From NCBI RefSeq assembly GCF_000143415.4, contig NW_003314384.1, positions 187,554-251,553 of the forward strand: a stretch of DNA of 64,000 nt. The letters run 5' to 3'. A program made the position numbers and the translations under genes. Shown in pieces: positions 1 to 9,306 of this stretch (position 1 is its first letter; each line of letters opens with the position of its first letter). Source of the DNA: Selaginella moellendorffii. Its lineage: Eukaryota; Streptophyta; Lycopodiopsida; Selaginellales; Selaginellaceae. The notes beneath the pieces were generated by a model, which saw nothing but the letters and a program-made list of their open reading frames with translations, searched no databases and had not been told where the DNA came from.

Positions 1-505
1 TTTTCTCGCTTCCATTCCAATTTCTCATTTGATCCATCCAGGGCGTGTTCTTCGAAAATGTACAAGGAGCTCAACGAGCTCCACGTAAAATACGTGGACG
101 AAGGTCCGTTTGATCTTGTGTGTCTTTGCTCCAAGCTATAGCTGCGAATGCAGTCGCGATTCACCAGGGCTAGAGATTCTGGCATTCCCGTGCAACCAAT
201 TCGCCGGGCAAGAGACACTCCAAGAGACGGTCTCGACTCGATTTGGGCCACACTTCCCACTCCTTGAAAGGGTACAAGAGGAATTTGATAGAAATCTCTC
301 ACTTCCATGGTGATGTTTGATCCACAGGTGGATGTAAATGGCCCAAGCACCGCAGTTCCTCAAGGAATTTCACGTTTGATCAATCGAACCGGTGGAATTT
401 CTGGGAGATACGCTCCCCACATACCACAATACAAATTGGAGGTTAGCTTTCATTCTCGCTATTTTAGTGAAGATATCAAGAGCCTGCTCCCATTTCAGGA
501 AGAAA
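1..505 (+). pseudogene. Glutathione peroxidase relic (copy A)
   Basis: Relic of a thiol/glutathione peroxidase gene, with its 5' part outside the window. Pieces in order: CSSKMYKELNELHVKYVDEG (from about 46), an intron-like stretch 105-167, GLEILAFPCNQFAGQE with the family FPCNQF motif, LQETVSTRFGPHFPLLER, an intron-like stretch from about 270 to 327, VDVNG, then in another frame APQFLKEF, then RYAPHIPQYKLE and EDIKSLLP. The order matches a plant GPX from its first third to the C-terminus. A 1-nt frame change near 348 and a poorly matching WNF region argue against function. It lies directly upstream of the AOAT copy, and the same order recurs at 5731. Family assignment is firm; loss of function is inferred from the lesions. 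Confidence 0.75.
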
Positions 506-540
506 AGAAAAAGATTGCAGGAAGAGCCCTAAAAGTTTTT

Positions 541-1464
541 GTACTTTTTTACTAGGGTGGCAGTGTGGTTTATAGGGTTCTTCAATTCTTGGGGGCATCA
601 GGGAGGCGCCAGGTATGGCATGCGGTCAGGGGCGCCTCAATTGCTGCTACATCGACTCTTTCTACCAGCAGCAGCAGCAGCAGCATCGGGGTGTGGCATT
701 TTTCGCGGGCGGGATTTGGAGCTCGCTGTAAGCTAGCCCCTAGATTGCCCAAGAAAGTGCTGGCGGTGGATGTGCACCAAAATGACGGAGCAGCAGCAGC
801 AGCGAGCGCCGCTCGAGTGTAGCCAGGACGTGATCGATGCCTGTTCGTCCACACTTATCATCGAGTTCCTGTGGAGTACTTGGCCATGGCGGCTGGGATC
901 GCTGTGAATTCCCTGGGGCATGGCGATCTGCTGTGGCTGAAAGCCGTCTTGGAGCAGGCTACCACGCTCGCGCATGTCAGCAATGTGTATCACTCCTTGC
1001 CTCAGGTATGAAATCTTTTTGTCGATGTGTTTGCATGGAAGGTCCAAGAAAAGTTCTTCTAACTGTTCATGGTGGTTCCAGGTGAGACTCGCAGAGGGAT
1101 TGGTCCAATCCTGCTTTGCAGATCGCGTCTTCTTCTCCAACTCTGGCCCCGAGGCCAACGAGGCCGCAATCAAGTTTGCGAGAAAGTACCAGAGGGTGAA
1201 AGCCAAAGAGAAGAGCGACAAGCAGGCATTTCCTCCTCATCTGGTGGAAGATCCCATCCCCACGGACTTCGAGGCCTTCTCCAATAGCTTCCACGGGAGA
1301 ACTCTGGACAAGTACTGGGCTCCGTTCGAACTTCGTTCGCCCGGGGTCAAGTTTGTGGAGTTCGGTAACTTGGAAGCCGCCAAGAAGGTCGTCCAGCAGC
1401 AAAGAAGTGTTTGTATCTAGCCGGTCCAGGTCGACGGTGGTGTCTATCCAGCCATTGGCCGTTA
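541..1464 (+). pseudogene. Acetylornithine aminotransferase pseudogene (copy A)
   Basis: Broken duplicate of the AOAT gene at 6012-7566. It keeps the transit-peptide-like segment in frame with the mature N-terminus ([16 protein letters not shown] through [10 protein letters not shown]), but the corresponding start ATG is ATT. Exon 1 has several deletions, including one that removes the stretch equivalent to [19 protein letters not shown]. The intron and exon 2 are recognisable from 1082 ([31 protein letters not shown]), with loss of the GALALTSK segment and a stop after VQQQRSVCI. Similarity ends abruptly near 1464, before the PLP-lysine exon. No functional enzyme can be made. Confidence 0.9.
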
Positions 1465-2049
1465 AAATAAGTCTAGGTAAGTAAATAATTTAGGACTTGT
1501 GGACAATGGAGAAGAACGTACGACATTTAAATTTTGTAACCATTGCAGAAAGTTCTTGGGACTTTTGAACTCACTTCTACAATAGGATGATATTATGGAG
1601 AAGGCTATAGAAAAAGGTGGAAGTGTTGGATGGCAATCCATATATGTCAAATGTGGGCGGCATTGAAGGATTCTCACGGGGTTACTCACAGGGTTTATGA
1701 CAAGCTTCCCACTACCATTAAAAGTCAAAAGTCAAATGTTTGGAATATGGTAATTGGCTATGGCTGTGTCATAGTATCACAAGTACACTTGTCAACATGT
1801 ATGCAAAATGCCAAAGCCTTGCACATGCTTTATATGAATGCTGCTTGTGGGGATGTTCTTGCCTAATGCTTGTGGTAGCACATAAAACATGCATTCTAGA
1901 AATAAAGATGAAACAAGAAGAAGACATTGACTATCTTCCTAAACTTAGACTTTTGTAAAATTATTGCAAACAATAGCAATTGTGAAGCTTAGAAGTCTAC
2001 ATAGTAATAGTTATAGTTAAATTATATAATAATTGATAAATTATTCTTC
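1465..2049 (+). pseudogene. Possible PPR gene fragment in non-coding DNA
   Basis: No intact gene. Between about 1620 and 1960, two plus-strand frames give phrases resembling plant PPR repeats: VYDKLPTTIKSQKSNVWNMV (like a repeat end followed by a WNxM start) and TSTLVNMYAKCQSLAHALYE (like the LVNMYAKCGSLxxA helix pair). They lie in different frames, so this would be a decayed fragment. The match is short and the call tentative; the flanks show nothing else. Confidence 0.3.
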
Positions 2050-4400
2050 AATGAGATCATAAGCATAAGGACAGGAGTATATCCTTTACATGATATTATT
2101 GGTGCATTTTCAAATCCTGCTCTTTCAACTGTTTTTTCATTAGATATTTATTTCTTATTATTATTATCAATTTAAATTTTGAGTGCAGGTCGCTAGGTAG
2201 AATATGATCCAAATACTCCAACCATGCATTCCCCTCTAGATAGCATGGAGTTATTAGTATCAATCCAACTGTAGGAGGCAAAACAAGTTTTCTCCCAAAT
2301 AACACACAAAATGGCAAAATTGGAAATATAACAACCACCAATTTCAATTCAAATACTGTGGATTTATATATTTTACAAGCATTCTTTTGAATGTCTGATT
2401 GAGCCATTCCATCAATCCATCTGTCTTAGGATGATAAGTTGATGTACAGAATTGCTTAATATTGAGCCCCCAACATTAACACTTTAAGGACTTCAGAAGT
2501 TGGGCCACAACCTTGATTCAAAAGGATATGCTTAAGATAACTATGTCATTATAATACCATTTGCACAAGGAATTGTGCAATGGAATTTGTTATTGTATTT
2601 AATAGTGCACACACCTCAACCCACTGAGCAAGGTAATTAAATACAATGATAACATACTAATATCCCATAGTAGACTTTGAAAATGGCCCATCAAGTCATA
2701 TACAACCAATTCAAATGGTTGTAAAACTTGAATTGGTTCTAACAACCCCCTAGTTGGCATTGTGGATATGTTAAAATGTTAACAACAAGTCTTGATATAC
2801 TTCGAAACATCTTGGTGTAATTGAGGCCAATACAACTAATGCTAAACATTTTTTAATATTTTGTGATATCCCAAATGCCCAAACATGGGATTAATATGGA
2901 AAAATTGTAACCACTGGTTGATATAAATCTTTAGTGCAACAAAGTGATATTTAGCACCATCACTAACATATACCAGCATATCCTTGACAATATTAAACTT
3001 CTTGGCATATATACAAAAAAGTTTTAATCATCACATGGCTCATTGCCATCCAACACATTTTGCAACCAATAGATCCAAGGCTCCTCCTTCTAAGCAATCA
3101 CTACTTGCTTATGGCTAGGCAACATATTCTCTTGAAGTGGAGAAGGCAAACCCTCCATTAGTGCCACCACCAATAGTGTATGAGATAAAACATCCACATC
3201 AACCATATTATACCCAAAGCGATGCACCATTGTGAATCTATAGTTTTGAAGTGTTAATGCCCATCTTATTAACCAACCTTACAGATTCTTACACTTAAAA
3301 ATTGATGTTATAACTGTATAATCAATTTTAAGCAATGTATCAAATCCATAAAGATATGCTTGGAACTTTGAAAATGCCCATACAATGGCCAAACATTTCT
3401 TATTTATTGCAAAATAGTTCTTTTCCATATTAGTGAGAGAACGGCTAGCATAAACAATAGAATACTATTATTTGGAGCTATCACAAAAATCTTGCATTAT
3501 ATCAGCACTAAGATCTATGTCAAAAGCATCTGTACAAAGGATAAACCCATAAGAGAAATCAAGATACCTCAAAACTAGTGTTGAAATCAAAAACTTCTTA
3601 AGCTCCTCAAAAGCCTTCTAGCATTTTCAAGACTATACAAACTTTATATCCTGTTAAAGAAAATTATGCAAAGGAAAAGCAATTTGGGAAAACCTTGGCA
3701 CAAAACAAACTATCCTAAGAACCGATGTGCTAAGTAGGAAGGTATGGGGGTCATGGCATAACTTTGGGCATGAACTTAAGTGAAACCAACTCAACAACAT
3801 TTTGAAGGGTTAAAAATTCATCTATAACCTGTGTGTTTTCGAGATCTAACCACACTTTATCTTGGGAGATCACGAAGCCCAAGTATTTCAACGAGTCTTG
3901 CCCAAATTTGCACTTTGGATGCTTAAGCTTGCCCAAATTTGCACTTTGGATGCTTAATGTTTCTCAAGTTTTTGAATATTTTTTCCACATGACACAATTA
4001 ATCTTCTTACATGCTATCAATATGGATCAATTAGTTATCAAAATAAGCATGTGCAAATTCTTCAAACCCCTCAACCATCTCATCCATCTCATCTATAATA
4101 TGTTGAAATGTGGCAGGAGCTCCTATTAACCCAAATGGTATTATTGTGAACTTATATAAACCTTTCAACATTTTAAATGCCTTTGCAACATCAATTGGAT
4201 CCATAGGTATTTGCTAATACCCAAAGTTAAATCCAAGATAGTGAAATATCAATTGTTCCAAAGCACATTCATTAAATCATCAACCCATAACAAAAGATAG
4301 GAATTAACAACTATAACATTATTCAGAGGATGGTAGTTAATTGTAAAATACTTGATATCATCTGGTTTTGGATTAAAGTGTGGCTCTGCAACCTATTGTA
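2050..4400 (-). mobile_element. Degenerate Ty3/gypsy pol relic
   Basis: Heavily decayed pol of a Ty3/gypsy LTR retrotransposon on the minus strand. Reading from 4400 downwards, RT phrases appear first (PLNNVIVVNSYLL at about 4300; KHPKCKFGQDSLKYLGFVIS at about 3930-3860, the RT palm/connection). RNase H-like text follows near 3600-3200, then an integrase piece (STYHPKTDGLMEWLNQTFKR, about 2440-2380) and an integrase C-terminal piece (PFCVLFGRKLVLPP, about 2330). Stops and frame changes are frequent throughout. No LTRs or target duplications were found. It separates the two AOAT copies. Confidence 0.75.
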
Positions 4401-4463
4401 GCGTATGTGATCATGGGATGAGATTTGAATATACTGTCATCATAGATTCGTAGAATCTTGGGG

Positions 4464-5410
4464 AATAAATAGGGATAAAATAGCCACTAAAGGCTCTTTC
4501 ATTAAGCAATTGCCCATTTTTTAATTGGCTTAAGGGGAGAGAGATAAAGTGTGCTATATGTGGTATTGGAGTAAATGGCATGGATTTAATTCCCATTGAT
4601 TAATGGTTACTTAAAAATATAATGTACCTTTGAGCAAGGTATATTCCTACCTTTAAATTTGAAATTATACATATTGAGCATCCATGCGTACGTCCTTCCT
4701 CTTGTGTAGAGTATCCACAGATGAAGGTATCTATCATAAGGCTGCAGTACGGGTGAATAATTAATTGCCTCACATGGAATAATTGATTTACACAATGGAA
4801 AGATTACTCTATAATTAATTGCCTCACATGGAATAATTGATTTACACAATGGAAAGATTACTCCACAGACGAAGGTATCTGTTATAGGACTACAGTACGG
4901 GTGGATAACTAATGGAAAGATTACTCCACAGACAAAGGTATCTATCATAGGATTACAGTACGGGTGGATAATTAATTGTTTTACATGGAATAACTAATCT
5001 ACACAATAGAAAGATTGATAGATTTAATGTGAAAATGGAAGTGTTGGTTCCCTTAGAAATAGAGGTTGTTAGTCAATAGTCACCTATGCATTACACCTAT
5101 GGGCTTTATGATTTTCAAATGACTCTTAAATATAATATCTTTGTCACACACTTATTCATCATGATTTTTTCCTAAGGGGATTGCCAACAAAAACCCATCT
5201 TAAGGGCATGTATATCACTTCTAGTCGATAAATGGGGATAAAATAGTTATTAAAGACTCTTTTATCAAATAATTACCCCTTTTCCAATTAGTTTAAGGGG
5301 AGAATAAATATAGCATCTCTATCACACACTTATTTATCATGACTTTTTCCTGAGGGATCGCTAACAAAAACCGATCTTAATAGGGCATGTATCTCACTTT
5401 TGGTCTATAA
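4464..5410. repeat. Irregular local tandem and direct repeats
   Basis: Two repeat sets in AT-rich DNA. First, from about 4710 to 5015, complete and partial copies of a roughly 90-100 bp unit: a segment with GAAGGTATCTATCATAGG and CAGTACGGGTGGATAA, followed by ACATGGAATAATTGATTTAC and ACAATGGAAAGATTACTC. Second, a segment around 4464-4560 (GGGATAAAATAG, then TTAAGGGGAGAG) recurs at about 5228-5320, and a block with CACACTTATTCATCATGA is repeated at about 5150 and 5325. No coding potential. They could be decayed LTR or satellite-like sequence. Confidence 0.6.
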
Positions 5411-5730
5411 ATACCATACAAAGAGGATGTGTATATGAAATCTCATATAACTGCAAAGTGCATACCACTAAATGACTTATGGAAGAAATCACCAAGCCAA
5501 CCAAAACCATCATGGGTGTACTATCAATCTTGCCAGAGAAGACAAAGATAAACCTTTCGTCATCCATCAACTCTATCCCACACATTGAGAAAAAAAGTGG
5601 AGGAGAGCTCATGTGCTTTGGAGAATGCAAAGCTGTCAAAGTTATGCACTTTTGAGGGGGGATGTAGTGACTGAAAGTGCATGAGTGCTCACACACTTTT
5701 GAGAAGACCAAAATCGAGCTCCAATCTCAG
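5411..5730. other. Spacer with no recognised gene
   Basis: No recognisable coding motif. A purine-rich tract at about 5650-5663 (TTTTGAGGGGGGATG), followed by TGTAGTGACTGAAAG, looks like a polypurine tract next to an LTR start, but no partner LTR was seen. The stretch ends where similarity to the GPX relic resumes. Confidence 0.3.
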
Positions 5731-5890
5731 AAAGCTCCAAGTAAAATACATGGACGAAGTTCGGTTTGCACTTGGGTGTCTTTGCTCCAAGCTATAGCTG
5801 CGAATGCAGTCGTGATTCGCCAGGGCTAGAGATTCTGGCATTCTCGTGCAACCAATTCGCCGGGCAGGAGACACTCCAAGAGAGGAAGAA
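5731..5890 (+). pseudogene. Glutathione peroxidase relic (copy B)
   Basis: Shorter copy of the relic at the left end of the window. It keeps the end of the first exon piece (AAGTAAAATACATGGACGAA), the intron-like stretch and the GLEILAF-CNQFAGQE exon, with FPCNQF changed (TTC TCG TGC). It then jumps straight to the sequence that in copy A lies at about 500. About 270 bp carrying the rest of the peroxidase are therefore missing. It marks the left edge of the duplicated block that includes AOAT. Confidence 0.75.
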
Positions 5891-6011
5891 AAGAAAAAGA
5901 TTGCGGGAAGAACCCTAAAAGTTTTTGTACTTTTTTACTAGGGGCAAATGGCAGTGGCAGTGTGGTTTATAGGGTTCTTCAATTCTTGGGGGCATCAGGG
6001 AGGCGCCAGCT

Positions 6012-7566
6012 ATGGCATGCGGTCAGGGGCGCCTCAATGGCTGCTACATCGACTCTTTCTACCAGCAGCAGCAGCAGCAGCATCGGGGAGTGGCATTGTC
6101 GCGGGCGGGATTTGGAGCTCGCTGTAAGCTCGCCCCTAGATTGCCCAAGAAAGTGCTGGCGGTGGATGTGCGCCAAAATGCGGCCACGCAGCAGCAGCAG
6201 CAGCGAGTGCCGCTCGAGTGTAGCCAGGACGTGATCGATGCCGAGGCGAGGCTGTTCGTCCACACTTATGATCGAGTTCCAGTGGCGTTTGTGAGGGGGC
6301 ATGGATGCAAGCTCTACGACATCGATGGGAAGGAGTACTTGGACATGGCGGCTGGGATCGCTGTGAATTCCCTGGGGCATGGCGATCCGCTGTGGGTGAA
6401 AGCCGTCTTGGAGCAGGCTACCACGCTCGCGCATGTCAGCAATGTTTATCACTCCTTGCCTCAGGTATGAAATCTCTTCTCGATGTGTTTGCATGGAAAA
6501 CTTCTTCTGTTCATGGTGGTTCCAGGTGAGACTCGCAGAGAGATTGGTCCAATCCTGCTTTGCAGATCGCGTCTTCTTCTCAAACTCTGGCACCGAGGCC
6601 AACGAGGCCGCAATCAAGTTTGCGAGAAAGTACCAGAGGGTGAAAGCCAAAGAGAAGAGTGACAAGCAGGCATCTCCTCCTCTGGTGGAAGGGCCCATCG
6701 CCACAGACTTCGTGGCCTTCTCCAATAGCTTCCACGGGAGAACTCTGGGAGCCCTGGCGCTGACGAGCAAGGACAAGTACCGGGCTCCGTTCGAGCCAAT
6801 CATGCCCGGGGTCAAGTTTGTGGAGTTCGGCAACTTGGAAGCCGCCAAGAAGATCGTCCAGCAGCAGAGAACCGCGGCGGTGTTTGTAGAGCCGGTCCAG
6901 GGCGAAGGCGGTGTCTATCCAGCGATTGGCCATTTCCTCGAAGGCCTTCGAGCGCTGTGCTCCAGCACTGGAACTCTCCTAGTCTTTGACGAGGTACTCT
7001 CTCTTTTTGTTTCTTTCGTCAACTCCTCCAAAAACTTCCAGGTCCAGTGCGGTCTCGGCAGAACTGGAAAGCTATGGGCTCACGAAGCATACGGCATAGA
7101 GCCGGATATCATGACTCTGGCCAAGCCGCTTGCTGGGGGGTTGCCGATTGGAGCTGTCCTCGTGACTCAAGCAGTAGCGGACGCCATCGTTCCAGGCGAT
7201 CACGGCAGCACTTTCGCCGGGAGTCCTCTGGTTTGCAGCGCGGCTCTGGCAGTTCTCGATCGTCTCCAAGAGCCCGGCTTTCTAGACAGCATCGCAGGCA
7301 AAGGCAACCATCTGCGAGAGCTCCTGACGCGAAGACTGGCACCGTTCGCGCACGTAAAAGAAGTCCGTGGTGCCGGGCTGCTGGTTGGGATTCAGCTGGA
7401 CGTATCGGCGGCGCCGCTGGTGACGGCGGCTCGCAGCAAAGGGCTGATCGTTCTGACGGCGGGGGCCGGGGACGTGGTGAGGCTAGCGCCGCCGCTGGTC
7501 ATCTCGGAGGCGGAGCTGGAGCACTGCGTGGAAATCCTCGTGAGCTGCATTTCTTCTCTGGATTGA
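6012..7566 (+). CDS. Acetylornithine aminotransferase, organellar, 3 exons
   Basis: PLP enzyme (class III aminotransferase) that transfers the amino group of glutamate to N-acetylglutamate semialdehyde in arginine synthesis, usually in plastids. Exons 6012-6464, 6526-6993 and 7042-7566 give 481 residues; introns are 61 and 48 nt. Visible landmarks are [17 protein letters not shown] (cofactor phosphate region), [32 protein letters not shown], then [15 protein letters not shown] with the Schiff-base lysine at about residue 335, and [16 protein letters not shown]. The second intron is a multiple of three with no stop, so an unspliced reading is also open. The N-terminus is odd: the chosen ATG gives a Gln-rich leader ([10 protein letters not shown]), while a typical Ser-rich leader ([15 protein letters not shown]) is open in another frame. 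Compared with copy A, one base is missing near 6096. The catalytic body is certain; the start is not. Confidence 0.93.
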
Positions 7567-7902
7567 TGAAGAGCCTTCGGAGAAAAACACAACTCGGCCA
7601 CGGCTCTAGTTGGCCGCCCAAAATCCTTGACGAAGCGATCCGATACACGACACTCTTAGTCAAGAAGGGTTTAAGTTCCTCGTCTGGACTCCAACGATCC
7701 TTGATTTTGTTCTAATTCCTGCTTCTGGAATGTGGTACCGCGATAAAGTAGACGGTCTCTCGCTTCTCCACACACACACATCTTATCTATGCCCTACGCT
7801 CTTTGCAAATGGCTCCTCGTCTCCTCACACTTTTGATCTTGATGGTGGTGACTCTGGGAGTGATCGAAGTGAGTGGTCTCGATCCTTTTTTGCCGTGATA
7901 GA

Positions 7903-8068
7903 ATGAAACAAACAAGAGAGCGAACCCTAGGCCAACCTCCCAACCCTTAAGGTTTTTTGCCGTGATAGAATGAAACAAACAAGAGAGCAAACCTTAGGCC
8001 AACTTGTGTTACAGCCTTAAATCCCACAGGCCATGGAATATTTTCGGAATATTTTTGTGGTTCTTGTT
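7903..8068 (-). repeat. 3' LTR of the chromovirus
   Basis: Matches 11991-12102 (ATGAAACAAACAAGAGAGC, CCCACAGGCCATGGAATATT, TGTGGTTC-TGTT). It contains a partial internal duplication: the segment GCCGTGATAGAATGAAACAA occurs at about 7891 and again at about 7958. The LTR ends are not the usual TG/CA, so boundaries are set by the flanking ATAGA repeats. Confidence 0.7.
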
Positions 8069-8514
8069 ATTTTCCCCTCCCTCATGACCCAGCCAAATGA
8101 GCCTCATATGAAGGGAGTCCAAGGCAATACGGCCATGGAGAAAAGATGTGCAAACGGCAACACTAACATCGTGACAAACAGCCACGAAAGAAAGAAAGTA
8201 ATATAGCTTTCTCACATGACAATACAGTCATAGAAATAAGAGAATGAGAATAGAATAAATGGCTCAAATCATATAGTAATATGTCTATAGAACTCAATTC
8301 TCCCCTTCCTCAGGAATGTTATCCAAGTCATAACCAAAACTCGGAAACACTCTCTTCACATCATCCTCAATTTCCCATGTAGCTTCATCCATGGAATAAC
8401 CATTCCATTGAACTAACAACTCCCTAGTTGTTTTCCAGCGTGGTGAAATCCCTAGTTGTTTTCCGGCGTGTTTTCACCAATCTTTGAGTAAGAATATTGG
8501 CCGAACCAGCCTTC

Positions 8515-9306
8515 TATAAGCTCCTAAGTTTGGACTTCCCGGGAGGTCACCCAACCCAGTACTATTCAAACCCAAGGACGCTTAACCCCAAATATCTCAA
8601 GACCCTTAACCGATTGGAAAAAAGGGTGCACTCTTGTTCATGAGCCCTTTCCCTCTATATTTAAACCCCATGGATCTTCTCTCAAGTCATTCCCTTTGAT
8701 TGCTTATAATCCACCATGCTTCCCTGCAAGTTCACGCCCTCGTGAACGAAAGCTGAGAGCCACAACGCTCCCGAGAGCCCCACTCTCTTGACACCCTACC
8801 CCTCGGGTTGAGCCCAACGGGAGCAAACTGGACTAGCCAAATGTCAATCAACATGTGGTGTGATTCCCTTAGCCAATCAACAGAGTCGGACTCGAGGCCC
8901 CTCTGATACCAAATGTAAGCTCCTGAGTTTGGACTTCCCGGGAGGTCACCCAGCCCAGTACTATTCAAACCCAAGGATGCTTAACCCTAAATATCCCAAG
9001 ACCTTTAACCGATTGGAAAAGGGGGTGCACTCTTGTTCATGGGCTCTTTCTGTAAGCAACCAAAGGGAACGATTCGAGAGACAGTCCATGGGGTTCAAAT
9101 ATAGAGGGAAAGGGCTCATGAACAAGAGTGCACCCCCTTTTCCAATCGGTTAAGGGTCTTGGGATATTTGGGGTTAAGCGTCCTTGGGTTTGAATAGTAC
9201 TGGGTTGGGTGACCTCCTGGGAAGTCTAAACTTAAGAGCTTACACTTTCCCTTTATATTTGAACCCTATGGATTGTCTCTCGAGTCGTTCCCTTTGGTTG
9301 CTTACA
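8515..9306 (-). mobile_element. Cassandra-type TRIM with 5S rRNA-like LTRs
   Basis: Complete small LTR element in minus orientation, flanked by CCTTC on both sides (8510-8514 and 9307-9311). The 3' LTR is 8515-8708 (194 bp). The internal region is 8709-8913 (205 bp) and non-coding. The 5' LTR is 8914-9050 plus 9250-9306, which also sums to 194 bp because another LTR interrupts it. LTR ends read TGTAAGC...GCTTACA (slightly mutated in the 3' LTR). The primer site TGGTATCAGAG (initiator-Met tRNA) lies two bases inside the 5' LTR, at 8911-8901. Each LTR carries a 5S rRNA-like stretch with the A-box-like GGTTAAGCGTCCTTGGG and the C-box-like AGTACTGGGTTGGGTGACC. That layout defines Cassandra TRIMs, which encode no protein and move with help from other elements. 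Confidence 0.92.
9051..9244 (+). mobile_element. Solo Cassandra LTR nested in the 5' LTR
   Basis: A 194-bp LTR in plus orientation, TGTAAGC to GCTTACA, bordered by the 5-bp duplication CTTTC (9046-9050 and 9245-9249). It is the same family as its host, so it inserted in opposite orientation into the host's 5' LTR and later lost its body by LTR-LTR recombination. 5S-like parts: A-box region about 9172-9188 and C-box region about 9196-9214. Removing this LTR and one CTTTC restores a contiguous 194-bp host LTR. Confidence 0.92.

Noticed and set aside
4700-5020. CRISPR-like array
   Set aside because: Repeat units vary in length and are broken by partial copies; there are no uniform spacers, and the DNA is eukaryotic.
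5979-6848. 289-codon antisense frame over AOAT
   Set aside because: It mirrors the AOAT coding exons and crosses their intron without any recognisable protein motif.
8515-9244. Functional 5S rRNA genes
   Set aside because: The 5S-like stretches are partial, mutated and lie inside LTRs with target duplications and a primer site, so they belong to a TRIM element.
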